64,000 nucleotides of DNA from the NCBI RefSeq assembly GCF_020509005.1, contig NC_063020.1, forward strand, positions 3,286,001 through 3,350,000, read 5' to 3'. Shown here one piece after another: positions 52,706 through 64,000 of the stretch (positions are counted from its first letter, which is position 1; each line of letters starts with the position of its first letter). Under the pieces are notes generated by a model. It had not been told where the DNA came from. It made no database searches and saw only the letters and a list, made by a program, of their open reading frames with translations. Made by a program: the position numbers and the translations under genes. This DNA comes from Fulvia fulva (Eukaryota; Ascomycota; Dothideomycetes; Mycosphaerellales; Mycosphaerellaceae).

Positions 52706-55700
52706 ACTGGGATAGTGGCCGTTGAAGGGGTGCGAGTGCGAGTGTGCGTGCGAAATGGCTGGTAGATGCGAGTTCGGAGATGGCGTCTGCAGGTCGTGAT
52801 GCTTACTGCCGTCGACCGAGGAGGCGTAAGAGGTGTTCGAGTCGTAAGACTGGTTGGCAACAGATGAGCCGCTCAATGAACCAGCCCGAGGCGACGAGCC
52901 CACGGAAGATCCGCTTGTCTGCTGTTGGGGCTGCTGAGAGTCTTGCGAAGCGTACGAACTCTGCGGTGCAAACGAAGCTGGAGTCCACTGACTGTCGTTT
53001 CCTCGGGCTTGAAAGTGAGACAACGGTGGAAGCGCCAGCTTTACGGTTGTCGTAGTGATGCTAGATCTCGACCACGGAGCCGAGCAGGTGGTTCAAGGCT
53101 TTCAGTCGCGCAAGAAGGCGATCTGAGTACACTTCGAAAGGGTCGAAGTGGTCGTTTGCTTGTTGGATGGCGACTGTGGCTCGAGCTCTTGGCAATGCCG
53201 GGATATCTCGTGCGCGGGTGAAGAGTTGGTAGTGACACTCGGGTATGTATCGTCGTTGGTTCGTTGGTGATTCCGTTGCAGTCGTGAGAAGTCGTCTATG
53301 ATGCTCGCTGCTAACAATGGCGCCCAGACCGGAAGCAAAGCAGTGCTGCGAGATGAGACGCCCAAACAAGTTGTTAATGCAAGGAGTCGTGACGGGTCGT
53401 TAAGGTCGTAACAGATCGTTGGTCGTAATCAATGGCAACACCACTGACTCTCACGAATCTACCTGCGAGTGATGTTAGCAATGTGGTTCATCCAGCATGA
53501 AGATGTGGTGTGGAGGCAGCGGGAAGACTGCACGACGGCGACTAAACACGCACCCAGTGCTCTAGAGAAATGCAATGCATGAGCAGCAGGAGCAGCGGTT
53601 CGCGAGATGTGCAGTGGGGAGCTTTGGAGTAGAAGGACTGCGGAGGCTGGGTGGTTGGACGCTAGCCTGCTAGGGTGTGGTCCATGCACGAAGCGATGCA
53701 GCACGGCTGGCGGACACTACCCAGCCTGCGTGCACGCAACGGCGATAGGTTTACAGCACTAAGCCGCATCCAACGGCATGAGGCGAGCAGAGGTGGTGGG
53801 GTGGGGCCAGGCCGGAGCCGGTGAGGGCAAAGTCTGATTCTGATCGCGCAGACCGAAGCGGGCAGGTGAGAGAAACAAAAGCAGCGACTGAGTCGGGGGC
53901 ACGTACCTGTCTGTCGGGACACGAGACCAAAAGCGAGCGGCGGGTAATAAGGTAGTGTTGTGTTGACGCTGGTATACCGCAGTGCGCGTGTATGTGCGTG
54001 TGATGGTGTGTCTGGTGTGTTGTGCGGCGGCGGTGCGGCGGCAGTTGGCGACTTGCTTGCCCGTTTGTTGCTGCGGCGGCAGCAGTTCAGGTACGCTCGC
54101 TGCGGACGGCGGACCAGGCACGACACGGGTGCAGGTGAGCGCACAAGCCGGCGGTGGTGTACGCTGCACGTTACTGGTGCTCTGCTGTTGCACGCTGCTG
54201 GAAGCTGCAGGATACAGTACAGCAGTAGTACGGGAGCGCTGCGATGGTGATGATGCTAGGTTGAGCTGCGTTCCAGGATGCTGCTGCGTGAAGCGGGCCG
54301 GAGCGTGCTGCTGCTGCTGGTGCTGCTGCTGGTGCTGGCAAGGGCGCTGCGACACCTCGTGGGAAGCGAGTGCAAAAGCTGCAGCAGATGAAAGCCGGCG
54401 GGAGGTGTCTGCTGGTAGGCTGCAGACTGCACTCTCTAAAAGCACGCGGAGCGGCGAGAGCGCTTTTTCGGTTTCGCTGAGACACGAGGACTGGCGAGCG
54501 CAAGGCCAACACCGAGCAGGGATTTGCAGCAGCCGCGGGTGGGGAACTGGCAACGCAGTGTGGCTGGCCAGGTTCGCCGGCTGGAATGCAGCTGATCGTC
54601 GCTCCGCTCCTGCGGCGGCAGGGCAGCAGGGCTCTGTATGATGCTGGAGCTGGCTGCTGCTGCTGCTGATGATGGGACGTGGTATCGATGGCGATGGTTG
54701 TGTGGTTCGCGCAAGAGACGAGAGCTGGTTGACCCCCAAAGTCGGAGCGTGGGCGTGGCTGTGGCAGATCTCGTGGTGGTGGATGCGCTGGTGCAACCGA
54801 CGCGATGCTCGGCTCGTTACAGCGACAGATGTCTTGCGTATGCAGCGCTGCACCTCTGGCTGTTGGCGGCGGGTGGGTTCTGTTTGGGGTGGATAGTAAC
54901 AATGGCAGCAGAATATGCAAGGCGCGGCTGCTGCCTCTGATAACCCCCCGAGTCTCAAACACAACACTGACCTGACGCGCTGACTCTGGCGCAACACGTC
55001 CGGTTCTGTTCGCGAGGAGTTCTAACCGATGTCTCCGAGCCAGACGTTTTGGCGTAGCGATCGGCGTTGGTCGCGCGACAGCCACAGCGGAACAATGATA
55101 TCGCAAGCGGTGCTGCTATCGAAGGAAGCCTAGTGGGTTGGATAGTGCTTGCGACTGATGCGGTATAGTGCTCAAACACTGTGGGGGTCGACAATATGAG
55201 CAGCGAGCCGTGCGGGCGAAAGTGTTCTCGTCTTCCTGTCGGCTCCGAAGCTTGCTCCGCCTCCCACTTCAATAGTACCCGGTGAGGACTATTGACTATT
55301 TCGATGCACGCCGCACGACACCGTCACAGCGTCCATGTATCTCGACCCCGTGTGCAATGCCATGTACGTCCTGAATCTACCTATTTGACTTGCAGTGAGA
55401 TCGGAATTGTCACAGGTCCTGCACATCACTCGCACCCTGCCCTCTGCGCTTAGCCGGCGCCAGAGCTGTGGACGAAACGCTCGGCCATTGGAGCACGGGC
55501 GTTGATCGCTCATCGCCCAACGCGAGCGTGTTTCGCTGACAGCAACAGCGTCCACGCTTCACCCTGCTGTCCATCACCTTGCGAGCGCCTCTTCATCTCG
55601 AGTCAACCTCGACAATGGTTGGCGGCTGGTAAGAAAAGTGTGAGCCGCGCCTCGAGCAACACGGTGCCCGTGCGATTGGTGCAACGCATCCTGGCATCGG

Positions 55701-58700
55701 ACCGCCTCGCAGACAGAAAGGCGCTATCTGTCCGTCATCTTCGCCTCGACTCACCCCGGCATCCCAGTCAGTGACCGCTGGCTGCTGGAGATGTGTCCGG
55801 AAAGGACTCATGATCCGAAGGAGTGGGCTTTAGCAGCTCCTTCATGACAGGGCACAAAGTGACGATCATCGCCCTCGGCGCCCGCGAGACTTTCGCGATT
55901 GCAATGTTCTTCGAGGGCGTATACAACGTGCAAAGCAGCATGAAATGCACACAACACAGATCTCATGCACGATTGTTCTCCGCCTGGTATCCGAACGCTC
56001 TGGCTGATGCAAGTGCGGGACGTAGAGCGGATCCCGTTGGGGAGAGCGCGGGAGCTAATGCCGTATCACATGCATGCTCTAGACTGTAACGCATGGGGCA
56101 GCTCGATGGCAACGCGCCCACGAACATCACGAGCAAGACCCAGCTCGTGCCTCAACACCCCCATCCACTTGCAAAGATGCCTGCGAGTTGAGCCAGCGCA
56201 CAGGAGTGCGAGTGGAGCTGAGAGGCTTCGGCGGGGATTCACCAGCACAGAACCCGAAAAGCAATATCAAGCCCCCAGCGAACCACGCTCAACAAAAGTG
56301 AGAGGCAGCGGGCGCCAGCTCTTGGATTGGAGCCACGTCAACAGTGCGGGTAGGTCTAGCCGTGCTAGCCAACCTTAATTACGCCACAGTGAATGCAGAG
56401 TTGCACAAACAGCTCAGGATACAGGCCCATGACTTCCTATAGGTGTGCGCTATTGCCAGAATCGGTCAGCTCAAAAAGGTGAAACACTGTTGCACAGCGT
56501 CGCTTCGATAATCGTGCCCGTGGCAGAAAGTCTGCTGGTGCGCACGAGGAGCCACAGAGCCGGCATTGTCAGAGCCGATCGACAGCGACTGCCCTGCCCG
56601 CGCGGCGGGTTTGAAAAATAGCGGTGAAGAGCGTGCAATGATTGGCCGTCTTTGCAAACGAGCACCTTCCTCAGGCTCTCTGTCCAGATGAGCGTGCGAC
56701 ACCTGTACAACGCACATGTCTTGCAGCGACGCGGCAGGAGCGCTGCGCAGTGTCAGTCTGCCACGGACATCTGAGACGTCCCATGCCATTGTTCTCGCCA
56801 TCTGACCTCACCACCCTCCACCGACCACGTCTGCCTGACCCAGATCCCCAGATCTCCACCGGGAGGACAGCGCACAGGTGGGATGATCGTGCTTGCTGGT
56901 CAGGAAGGGTGCGTCCGCCGCGCGGCGGCGCCATATCACGGCAGCACACACCTGCATACGCACAGGGCAGAGGTATCATGTACGGCCGGTCTCTGCATCG
57001 CGCCTTCTGCCGGCGCATCAACGCTGCCAGGGACCTTGACCATTTAATAGGGCTGCTGGACACCACTCCTCTTGTGCTCACAACGATGGTGGTCCTTTTC
57101 AGACTCATCTGGACGATTGCGACGAGGGATTGTGAACATCGAAACCTGACTCGAACACCCGAATGAAAGCAGGCCTATCCTGACTGTGCGACCCTCTTGC
57201 AACTCTTGTCACCCGATCGGCGACCCGATAGCTGAGCGCGACTGACTCGCCCCGGGCAAGGGATCTGAACATCTGGAAAGCCGCTTTGTGCTCGCAGTAT
57301 TCGTTCACAATAGATGTGTGCTGTCGATGGCGAAGCAGAACATCAATGGGCGGTGTGCTGAGTTACCAGACTTCCTCTCTGGCATCCGCTGCCATAAAGC
57401 CACTGTTAACCCCTTGGGCTACAAGGTCGCCAGTGTGGCCTTTCCATCCATCACCACCATGTGCCGGTGTAAGTAAAAGGATCGCTATACTTTGGAGCTT
57501 GGTTTTCTCATGGCATGTCACAATCCTCGGTCGATCCCGCCTGCTGGAGCGAGTGCCTCTGAAACCACGCAACACTGACTCAAGGTCCTACCGTCTCCTT
57601 GGGCGTCAACACGTGCGATGGCGTCTCGTGTCCGCCACAGTATGGGTCGGTATGGAGACCTGCGAAGATTCCAAATGGCTAAGCATTCGTTGTCGTGAAC
57701 ACTCCCGGCGGCCTTGAAGGTAAGGTGTAAGCCTTGGTCTAACTTATAGCTTGCTGACTCTTCTATGCATTGTTTCAGCCTCACCAGCTGGGCGATCAAA
57801 CAGCTGGACTTAGCAAACACAAGACCGCCGCTGTAATGGACCTCGGCGGACGGCCAGCAGATCTGTCTGCAGTAGTCATGACTATTGGAAAGAGCGAGAT
57901 CGCGAATCATTCACCTCGTGATTCATTTCTCAACGGCTTCTATTTCTCGCATCACGCGACAAGCGCCATCGTCACTCCTACACCGCACTGGCTCGTTATC
58001 CACGTCACTTCCTCATACAACGATCCTAAGAATACATGCTGCTGACTCGTAATAGTGACATTGTGTCTTCGTATCTCGGATCACGTCGATTAAGGCTTGG
58101 ATATTCGACTCAAAATCCCGACCTGAGAGCACATCACAACGCTCAGAGCGCAGCAAAGTCCGATCGAACACCAGTTCATGGTCTCGAAGGAGCTCGATCG
58201 ACGAAATTTTGTGCCCGGTGCAGGCATGGACGTGGCAGCCTTCTTCACTCGACACTGTGTATTTGGAAGCCACCATCTTCGATCATCTATTCCCAGGCTT
58301 TACACGGACCGGGCTTCACACGGACATTCGACCATCTGATGTTTGACAGACTATCACGTCAGATGAAACTCACCTACCTTTTGGAAGGGTAGTCCTATAG
58401 GATTGCTTCCATGCAGCAGCTTTTGCGGTGAGTAAGGTTTGTGTTAGACGGCTTCTACTTCTCTTTTACACTGTCTCCACCTGATTTGGCGCAAGCACCG
58501 AATGCAGAAATGCTATTTTCTTCTTCGAGACATTGAAAGTCGCACCTCTGACTCTTCCTACCCCGTTCACATTCTCGGCAACGCCTCGCTCGCAGCCTGC
58601 GATCATTTGTTCGCATCGGCCAGCATCGCAGCGTGCTCCATCGAGTCTTCGCATGAGTCTGCAAGCCAGAGGTGGAAGTCCATTGCGAGCTCAAGGGGTG

Positions 58701-61092
58701 CATCGCAAGTCGCATTAGCCCTAGCCTTGGGCGCAGCAGACTAGAAGGCACGGCGCAGCGACGGCTATACGTACCATTATCCAAACGCAGACATGTTTGA
58801 TGTTCTGCACTCCTGGAGATCGCAGCAGCAGCAGAAAAAATGGCGCCGTAGTCGTGCATGCAGCTTGCATGAAGCCGGCGCAGGTTCCTGCATGAATTGT
58901 CAACGACGCTCGCTCGCTCGCTGATCTGTCTTAGCTCGGGCACTTCGACTGCATGCCACTTTTTCACTCAAGCCGTCGTTGCATCTACGCATTCATTTGT
59001 CGGAAGACTACGATGTCATAACGCCTCGAATAGCGTTCTGCTGAGTGAAGCCGGTCGATGCAGACCTATGCAGGAGAAGTTTTTTCGCGATAGCAGTTTC
59101 CACATCCGCGACATATCAGCACTGATCTGATCTGCAATGTGCAGACGCCAAACTGTTTTGTCTCGGTTGTGGTATGCATGAAAGCCCAAAGCACTACCGG
59201 CAAGGCTTAGGGGAGGTTGAGGTTGATGCGAACTTCGCGCCGTTGATGCTGGTGCGTTGGTGAAACGCTTGCGATGCGTGAACTGATGCAGGAGAGTGTG
59301 CGGTTGCTCCTGACCTTGAGGGCGGCGATTCCAAACGATGCCAGATGTCGCGAGAGGTGCAGGGTGGGATACTCGCGCGTCATCGGTCGGGTCGTCTTGG
59401 GCTTTGTGAAGATGCACGATGCGGTCGTGCCTTTGTTGATGCAACAGCTCCAGCCTTGAGTGTGCTGACGGTGATAGTCGTCTATTGATGTGCTGGGTGC
59501 TGCTGCGACGGCGAGAGTAAAGGGCAGGATTACTCAGTCTGGACTTCCTCGCAGCCTCTGAGCGACGCATGCCTGAGGACTGTCTACAGGCAGAGCTCAT
59601 CGCATCCATGACAAAGCTTGTCTAACAACTTGAACTTCCAGAGCCCTCCACGTCCTTGCCCATATGCTTTACATGTGCGCTCCAGGAAAGCCGATCGCAA
59701 GGCAAAATAGAGCATACAGGTCAGATGAGCACCCTCTCTCAATGCTCGTTTTCGTCCAACGAGCGTCGTTACAAAAGACCATTTACAACAAAAAGCGAAG
59801 AACACATTTTGGTCAGACGGCACAACCTGGAGCGGAATGCCTGACTGCGTAGCACCCAAGTGCTATCCAGTACAGACACCGCAACATTGTTTTACAGCTG
59901 AGTGTCTCGAAGGCTTTCAGCTCTACCATTGGACCAAGTTGGTTGTCGAAAATCTCCGATCTTAAGCATAGGATATAGGCATTTGCCCTCTCATCACGAG
60001 GCCTTCGCATCGATGGACATGGCCATGTCGGGGCCATCGTCTTAGTCATCTAGTGTTGAGGTAGTGTGCTAGCAGAACATATGGGACAACGACGACGGAC
60101 TCATGAACTTCTCTTCATGTGTGTCATCTCGTTGCATGTCTTCACTCATGGTCCATCGTATTATCGCCGGTGGCTGTGTCCCCGCTCTCTTCCACGGGTA
60201 GCAGTGATGCAGTGTGTCTCCATTCGTGATACCCAGCATATATGCACTTCGTGTCGATTCCAGAAGGCTCGAAAACGTCAAAGAACACCAGCTAAACGAA
60301 CAAACACACCCAGCAGTGCCAGCACAGCAGTTGGCTGGAAGAGAGTGACAGAAGACAGCTCAATGACATAGCTGTGCGGAAGACATCATCGATCGGCACC
60401 GGTCCTTCTATCGCATTGTCAGCCTCGATACCTTACCGCTCAGCCAGATGTCATCGTCGAATGGAGGAGATCACGATGCTTATGTGTACATCAGCAGGAC
60501 TTGTGACCCAGAGAAAGTTGCGTACGCCCCAAGAGGGGAGACTTACCTTGAAGGACCTACAGCATGATAAGAACGGTCCCTTCACGATGCCGAAGTCTTC
60601 ACCAGAGCAAAAAGAAAACGCACCAGCCCTGTACAACCGCCAGGACCTCGCGACATCCTTGATGAGTAATTGGACTTGTCAATCCAGATCTCGAGGTTCC
60701 GTTAAGACTCTGCGAGCGCTCCAAGCGATGTTGAGCATGGCCGTGAAGCCAGACTGGGTTGCTCCCGTGGGCTCAGGTTAGCAGTTAGCACAGATATATA
60801 CCTTGTAACCCCTGAAGACTGGATCATGTCCTTGACCGAAAGGGCAATGGTTGATGGGGAAGCGGAAGAGTCCGAGCCAAGATGTCATAGCATGCATTGT
60901 TCGCGCCGTATCGTACAGCAACTCAAGCTCGTCGCTCTAATCGTACAGCAAACGTCGCTCCAGAATAAAGCACCCTTCGTGCTGTGGCTTCGTCGAAGTA
61001 CGTCCAATCCCATCCATGCCGGCCTCGTCAGATCACCTCCCATACGAGATCCCACCACTAACGCCGCGCTTCCCTCATGTTGTCTTTCTTCT
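52706..61092. other. 8.4-kb gene-poor region upstream of stuA
   Basis: No frame here shows a domain or steady coding character. 52706-55000 is GC-rich with CTG/CAG and TGG runs and has open frames in several phases on both strands, the usual look of low-complexity leader sequence. It probably contains the stuA 5' leader, promoter and upstream exon(s). 55000-61000 has only short frames. No transposase, reverse transcriptase or terminal repeats were seen. A (CGCT)n microsatellite lies near 58907-58922. Long leaders with upstream ORFs are known for stuA of Aspergillus nidulans. Unannotated non-coding RNA is possible. Confidence 0.5.
54306..54338. repeat. (CTG)n-type trinucleotide repeat upstream of stuA
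   Basis: Runs of CTG interrupted by GTG, read as CAG on the stuA strand. A second CTG run sits at 54654-54668. Both lie in the probable stuA leader. Confidence 0.75.
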
Positions 61093-63260
61093 TCAGTAGT
61101 ACGTCCCCCGTCCCTCTTCCCACTTCGAGATCTTCGGCTTGCTCTCGCTCCTCATCAACGAGCTGTCGGTGACGTCTCCACCCTCAATCATGTCCACCGG
61201 CGCAAAGCTGACGCGATCGCTCTTTCTGCGACTGTGCCCGCCCTCGGGGCTCTCGAGATATCCCACGGCGCCGACCCACTCCCAGACGCGTCCGACATCG
61301 CCTGATCTGCCCTCCCTCACCATCGGTCGAACATTCGCGTTCCCTTCTACCTTCTTCTGGACTTTCTCCCACAACTTCGTCCGTCGGCTTGCGCTGAACT
61401 CATCCCGCAGGACATCGTCTCTCAGCTGCGCGACGCTGATATAGTTCTCTGTGTATACATCGGGATCTTGCGCATGCAGACTAGCCTGCATCGATAACTT
61501 CTCCAGCGCCAAGCTAGCAAGCTGCTTCGCCTTCGATTCCGTCTCGTTCCCACTCGTGATACGCTTCCTGCCGTACGCGCCGGAGGAGAGGACGAAGAGG
61601 ACGGCTACAAGTTGCCAAAAATAGTGTCTAAGAGTCTCGCGGAGGGATCGTCGGACGGCGCAGGAGAGGGGGAGTGCGGCGAGGCTGAATGACCGGAGCT
61701 GGGCGTTTCCTTGTCTAGAATGTATCTGTCAGTTTGTGTAAGCGGATGTCGCGATTGAAGCAAGACGTCTGTCGCGGTGGTTGTGTTTCGTCGAACTTAC
61801 CCGTCTGAGTTGCTGGTGATTTCGTCTGCGTTGACGATCTCGCCAATTGCTGATTGCCACAGGTCTTCGAACTCTTCATTGCTCATGCCCTTGCGGCGCT
61901 TGGTTGAGATTTCTGCCTTGAGCGCAGTCTCCTTGATCTCCGGAGCTGGCGCTTCACCACATTCGTACTTCGCGTTCTGTGTCCTCAGCGCTTCGACAGC
62001 ACGCTGCTTGACTGACTTGACCTTCCTGGCGCGGACGCTGTCGGGCTCACAGGTTGGTGGGATCGGGACGAGTCCGTTTAGTGAAAGTGGGTGTTGGGTA
62101 AGCACGAAGCCATTCTCACACTCGGCTTGCAGGAGCTCCTGGCAGTAAGCGTGAGCTGGGCAGGGCTCGCATTGTGGGCGGATCGGCTCCAACCAAGGAG
62201 GAATGTCCACTCCACCAATCTCGACGGATGGCGAGCCAACACCACAGTATCCAACCTGGAGCTTTTCTTGCCGCCACAGTCCTGCGACTGCAAGTGACAG
62301 CACAGACAACACGGACCCAACACCATACTTGACGCTCGAGCCTGGTCGCTTTGTTCGGCGCCTAGCCGGAACAAGTTCACCAGACTGTTGCGCTTGTACG
62401 AGATCGAGTTGCTCCTCTGCTGTAAATTCCTCACTTGGCTCGATCTCTTCCTCTTGTTTGACCTTCGAGACAGGCAGCTCAAAAGTCCTGCGCGTTGGCA
62501 CGATCGTGTCGTCAAGCTGCTCCCTCTTGACCGCACTGACTCCCTCTGTCCGTCTTCGTAGTTCACGATTTCGGCGCTCCAGATCTCGCGCTGTTGCTGT
62601 GCTGCCGAGGGTGGTCCGTCTGCGATCTGTTTCTGTTGCGCGAAGCTGTGCGCTCGGAGTGTAGCCCATCCCGCCGCCCGACTGGAAAACATTGTCGCTG
62701 GAGAAAGGACTGCTGCCATCGGCACGTTCGCGCTTGACGACGGGTGTAACTGCGGCAGGCCTTGGTGTTCGCGACTGTCTCTTCTGCGCCGGCTCCTCTT
62801 CAGGTTCCTCCTCGACTGGCTCCACCGTGCGCCTGTGCTTGCTAGAAACGCTGCGCGATGTGCGGGGAGTGATGCCTTCCGGTGGCGCAGTGCTATGCCT
62901 AGTAGCTCGATGTGTTGGCTCGACCTCGATCGCCTCTTCTGTTCGCGCTCTGGTGGTACGTCGCGTACTGCGTCCTGTGGCCGGAGTGGGTGGAATGTCC
63001 TCATCTGAATCGCCCTGGCCAGTGCCTCTACGTCCTGTAGTGATGTCTTCGATGCCCATGCTAGTGCGCTTCACGCGGGCGTTTGCATTTCGCAGCTTCC
63101 GCGCCTGAGCAGCGACATTCTCGGTGAACAGCTCGACCAGTTGACTCTTCTTCGCCGATGATGGGTAGTTGACATTATGCGCCACCAGAATTGATCGCAG
63201 TCGCGGTACTGTCAAGGTGTTCGGATCGAAGTCTGGCTCCAGATATGCTTGGTCGTCCAT
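61093..63260 (-). CDS. Inner nuclear membrane protein Src1/Heh1 (HeH + MSC)
   Basis: Exon 63260-61801, 86-nt intron 61715-61800 (GTAAGT...CTAG), exon 61714-61093; the protein is 693 aa. Start MDDQAYLEPDFDPNTL. An N-terminal HeH/LEM-like fold (LTVPRLRSILVAHNVNYP, then KKSQLVELFTENV) binds chromatin. A long basic linker with KR-rich patches follows. TM1 is about YGVGSVLSVLSLAVAGLW. The Man1-Src1 C-terminal domain faces the lumen with paired cysteines (CEPCPAHAYCQELLQAEC and the NGFVLT motif), and TM2 lies at HYFWQLVAVLFVLSSGAYG. The C-terminal winged-helix part contains VWEWVGAVGYLESPEGG. It tethers telomeres and rDNA to the envelope and aids nuclear pore quality control. Confidence 0.9.
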
Positions 63261-64000
63261 GATGATCTCGTGTGGAGGGTGCGCCGGATCGGTGTAGCAG
63301 TCGCGCGACCTGTATGATGTATCCACAATGTTGTAAACGTTCCGCACAGATGGAGATGGAAGTGGTTGCAGCACGCAAAGACCAAGTGTTTGTTAGAAGT
63401 GAGGAAAGTTCAAGACCCATGTCAACCACCACGGCTGTTGTCATGCGGCTGAAACCGCTAGCTCCAGGCTGCCGTGGTCGCAATGAGGTCATAGCTTCTT
63501 GCTGCCTCAGATTTTCTGCCTTCACTTGAAGGCTTGTTGCACTTTGACCTTCTGTGTGAAAGCCATGCACGTGAAACTATTTTCTGACTGCTCCATCTTC
63601 TCTGTCGTTTATCCATACACTCTTTGAACATCATCTTCGCTGACCATCGTACTGTCGTCCATGCAATGTGCGGACCGCATCTCGTCCATCCCGCCATACC
63701 ACTTCAAAGGCATCTTTCACGAGCACCGTCCTCGTATGCTCACCACTCGTTCATGTCTCAATCTGACCATCGCGTACTGGCTTGTACTGATTTACACAAT
63801 CGATCGAGCCCCCTCGTTCTGCAGCGGCGACAGTGCTGTCCCTCCCACCCAATCGTTGACCTCTTGTAGATCAGGCCAGCTCCTGGATGTTGTCATACAC
63901 GCTGCACCCGTTAGCACACATCAGCCCTCCCGCTGGCAGCTTGGCATGGACGTACTGCCTCGAGCTATGTCTTCAAGTCACTTAGTGAGCACTCCCTCTC
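63261..64000. other. Right edge, promoter side of the Src1 gene
   Basis: 740 bp upstream of the Src1 start. Only short frames; no gene supported. Confidence 0.5.

Noticed and set aside
53759..54997. A 412-codon open frame on the minus strand, overlapping 311-codon (54171-55106) and 219-codon plus-strand frames
   Set aside because: All phases are open here because of GC-rich CAG/CTG repeats. The translations are Ser/Arg/Ala/Gln low complexity without domains, and the longest begins next to no recognisable gene start. Treated as stuA leader region.
56642..57166. 174-codon frame in the stuA upstream desert
   Set aside because: Arg/Pro/Thr-rich with no domain; a frame of similar length overlaps on the other strand; no splice-supported extension.
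59016..59609. 197-codon minus-strand frame in the desert
   Set aside because: Low-complexity Ser/Arg/His composition and no recognised family; looks like a chance frame.
59880..60010. Possible minus-strand tRNA from a D-arm-like GGTCCAATGGTAGAGC
   Set aside because: No matching acceptor stem, anticodon stem or proper T loop follows.
55000..61000. Decayed transposon or RIP-mutated repeat
   Set aside because: No transposase or polymerase motifs, no terminal repeats, and the base composition is not AT-shifted as RIP would make it.

Overview
This is a nuclear window from a filamentous ascomycete. The signs are short GT-AG introns of about 50-90 nt with CTAAC/CTGAC branch sites, an APSES StuA regulator, a Crh-type cell-wall transglycosylase, WSC and NDR proteins, and several proteins with an N-terminal LPxELRxxIY motif. 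The last group points to Dothideomycetes (Mycosphaerellales-like); that lineage call is inference. There are no CRISPR arrays, rRNAs or recognisable mobile elements, and I found no convincing tRNA.

Layout. 0.8-1.9 kb: RBM42-like RRM protein (-). 3.1-4.0 kb: damaged hypothetical gene (+). 4.6-7.9 kb: Golgi Ca/Mn ATPase PMR1 (-), divergent from cohesin kleisin RAD21 (8.5-10.4, +). 10.9-14.4 kb: array of four related F-box/2EXR-like genes (+), the second a pseudogene. 14.9-16.4 kb: Crh-type GH16 (-), divergent from checkpoint kinase BUB1 (16.9-20.8, +). 21.2-22.2 kb: three-exon 2EXR-like gene (-). 22.5-23.6 kb: DUF1917 protein (-), divergent from primase PRI1 (24.2-25.7, +). 25.8-30.4 kb: DHX29-like helicase (-), divergent from GCN1 (30.8-38.9, +). 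39.0-40.8 kb: a 2EXR-like pseudogene and a small 2EXR-like gene (-). 41.9-43.2 kb: FAD monooxygenase (-), divergent from a WSC protein (43.7-44.3, +). 44.6-47.9 kb: NDR-family kinase split by an in-frame TAG (-), divergent from ornithine decarboxylase antizyme (48.6-49.7, +), which needs a +1 ribosomal frameshift. 50.9-52.7 kb: StuA (-) with about 8.4 kb of gene-free DNA upstream. 61.1-63.3 kb: inner nuclear membrane protein Src1/Heh1 (-).

Most genes are housekeeping: cell cycle (RAD21, BUB1, PRI1), translation and stress (DHX29, GCN1), polyamine control (antizyme), secretory ion homeostasis (PMR1), cell wall (Crh, WSC) and development (StuA, NDR kinase). Divergent pairs with short shared promoters are common.

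The most notable points are the antizyme frameshift site, three genes whose reading frame continues intact past one in-frame stop (hypothetical 3.1 kb, WSC 43.7 kb, NDR kinase 46.1 kb), two multi-lesion pseudogenes of the 2EXR-like family, four stop-free introns of length 3n, and the StuA upstream desert. Exon joins were checked by hand for phase; none has transcript support here.
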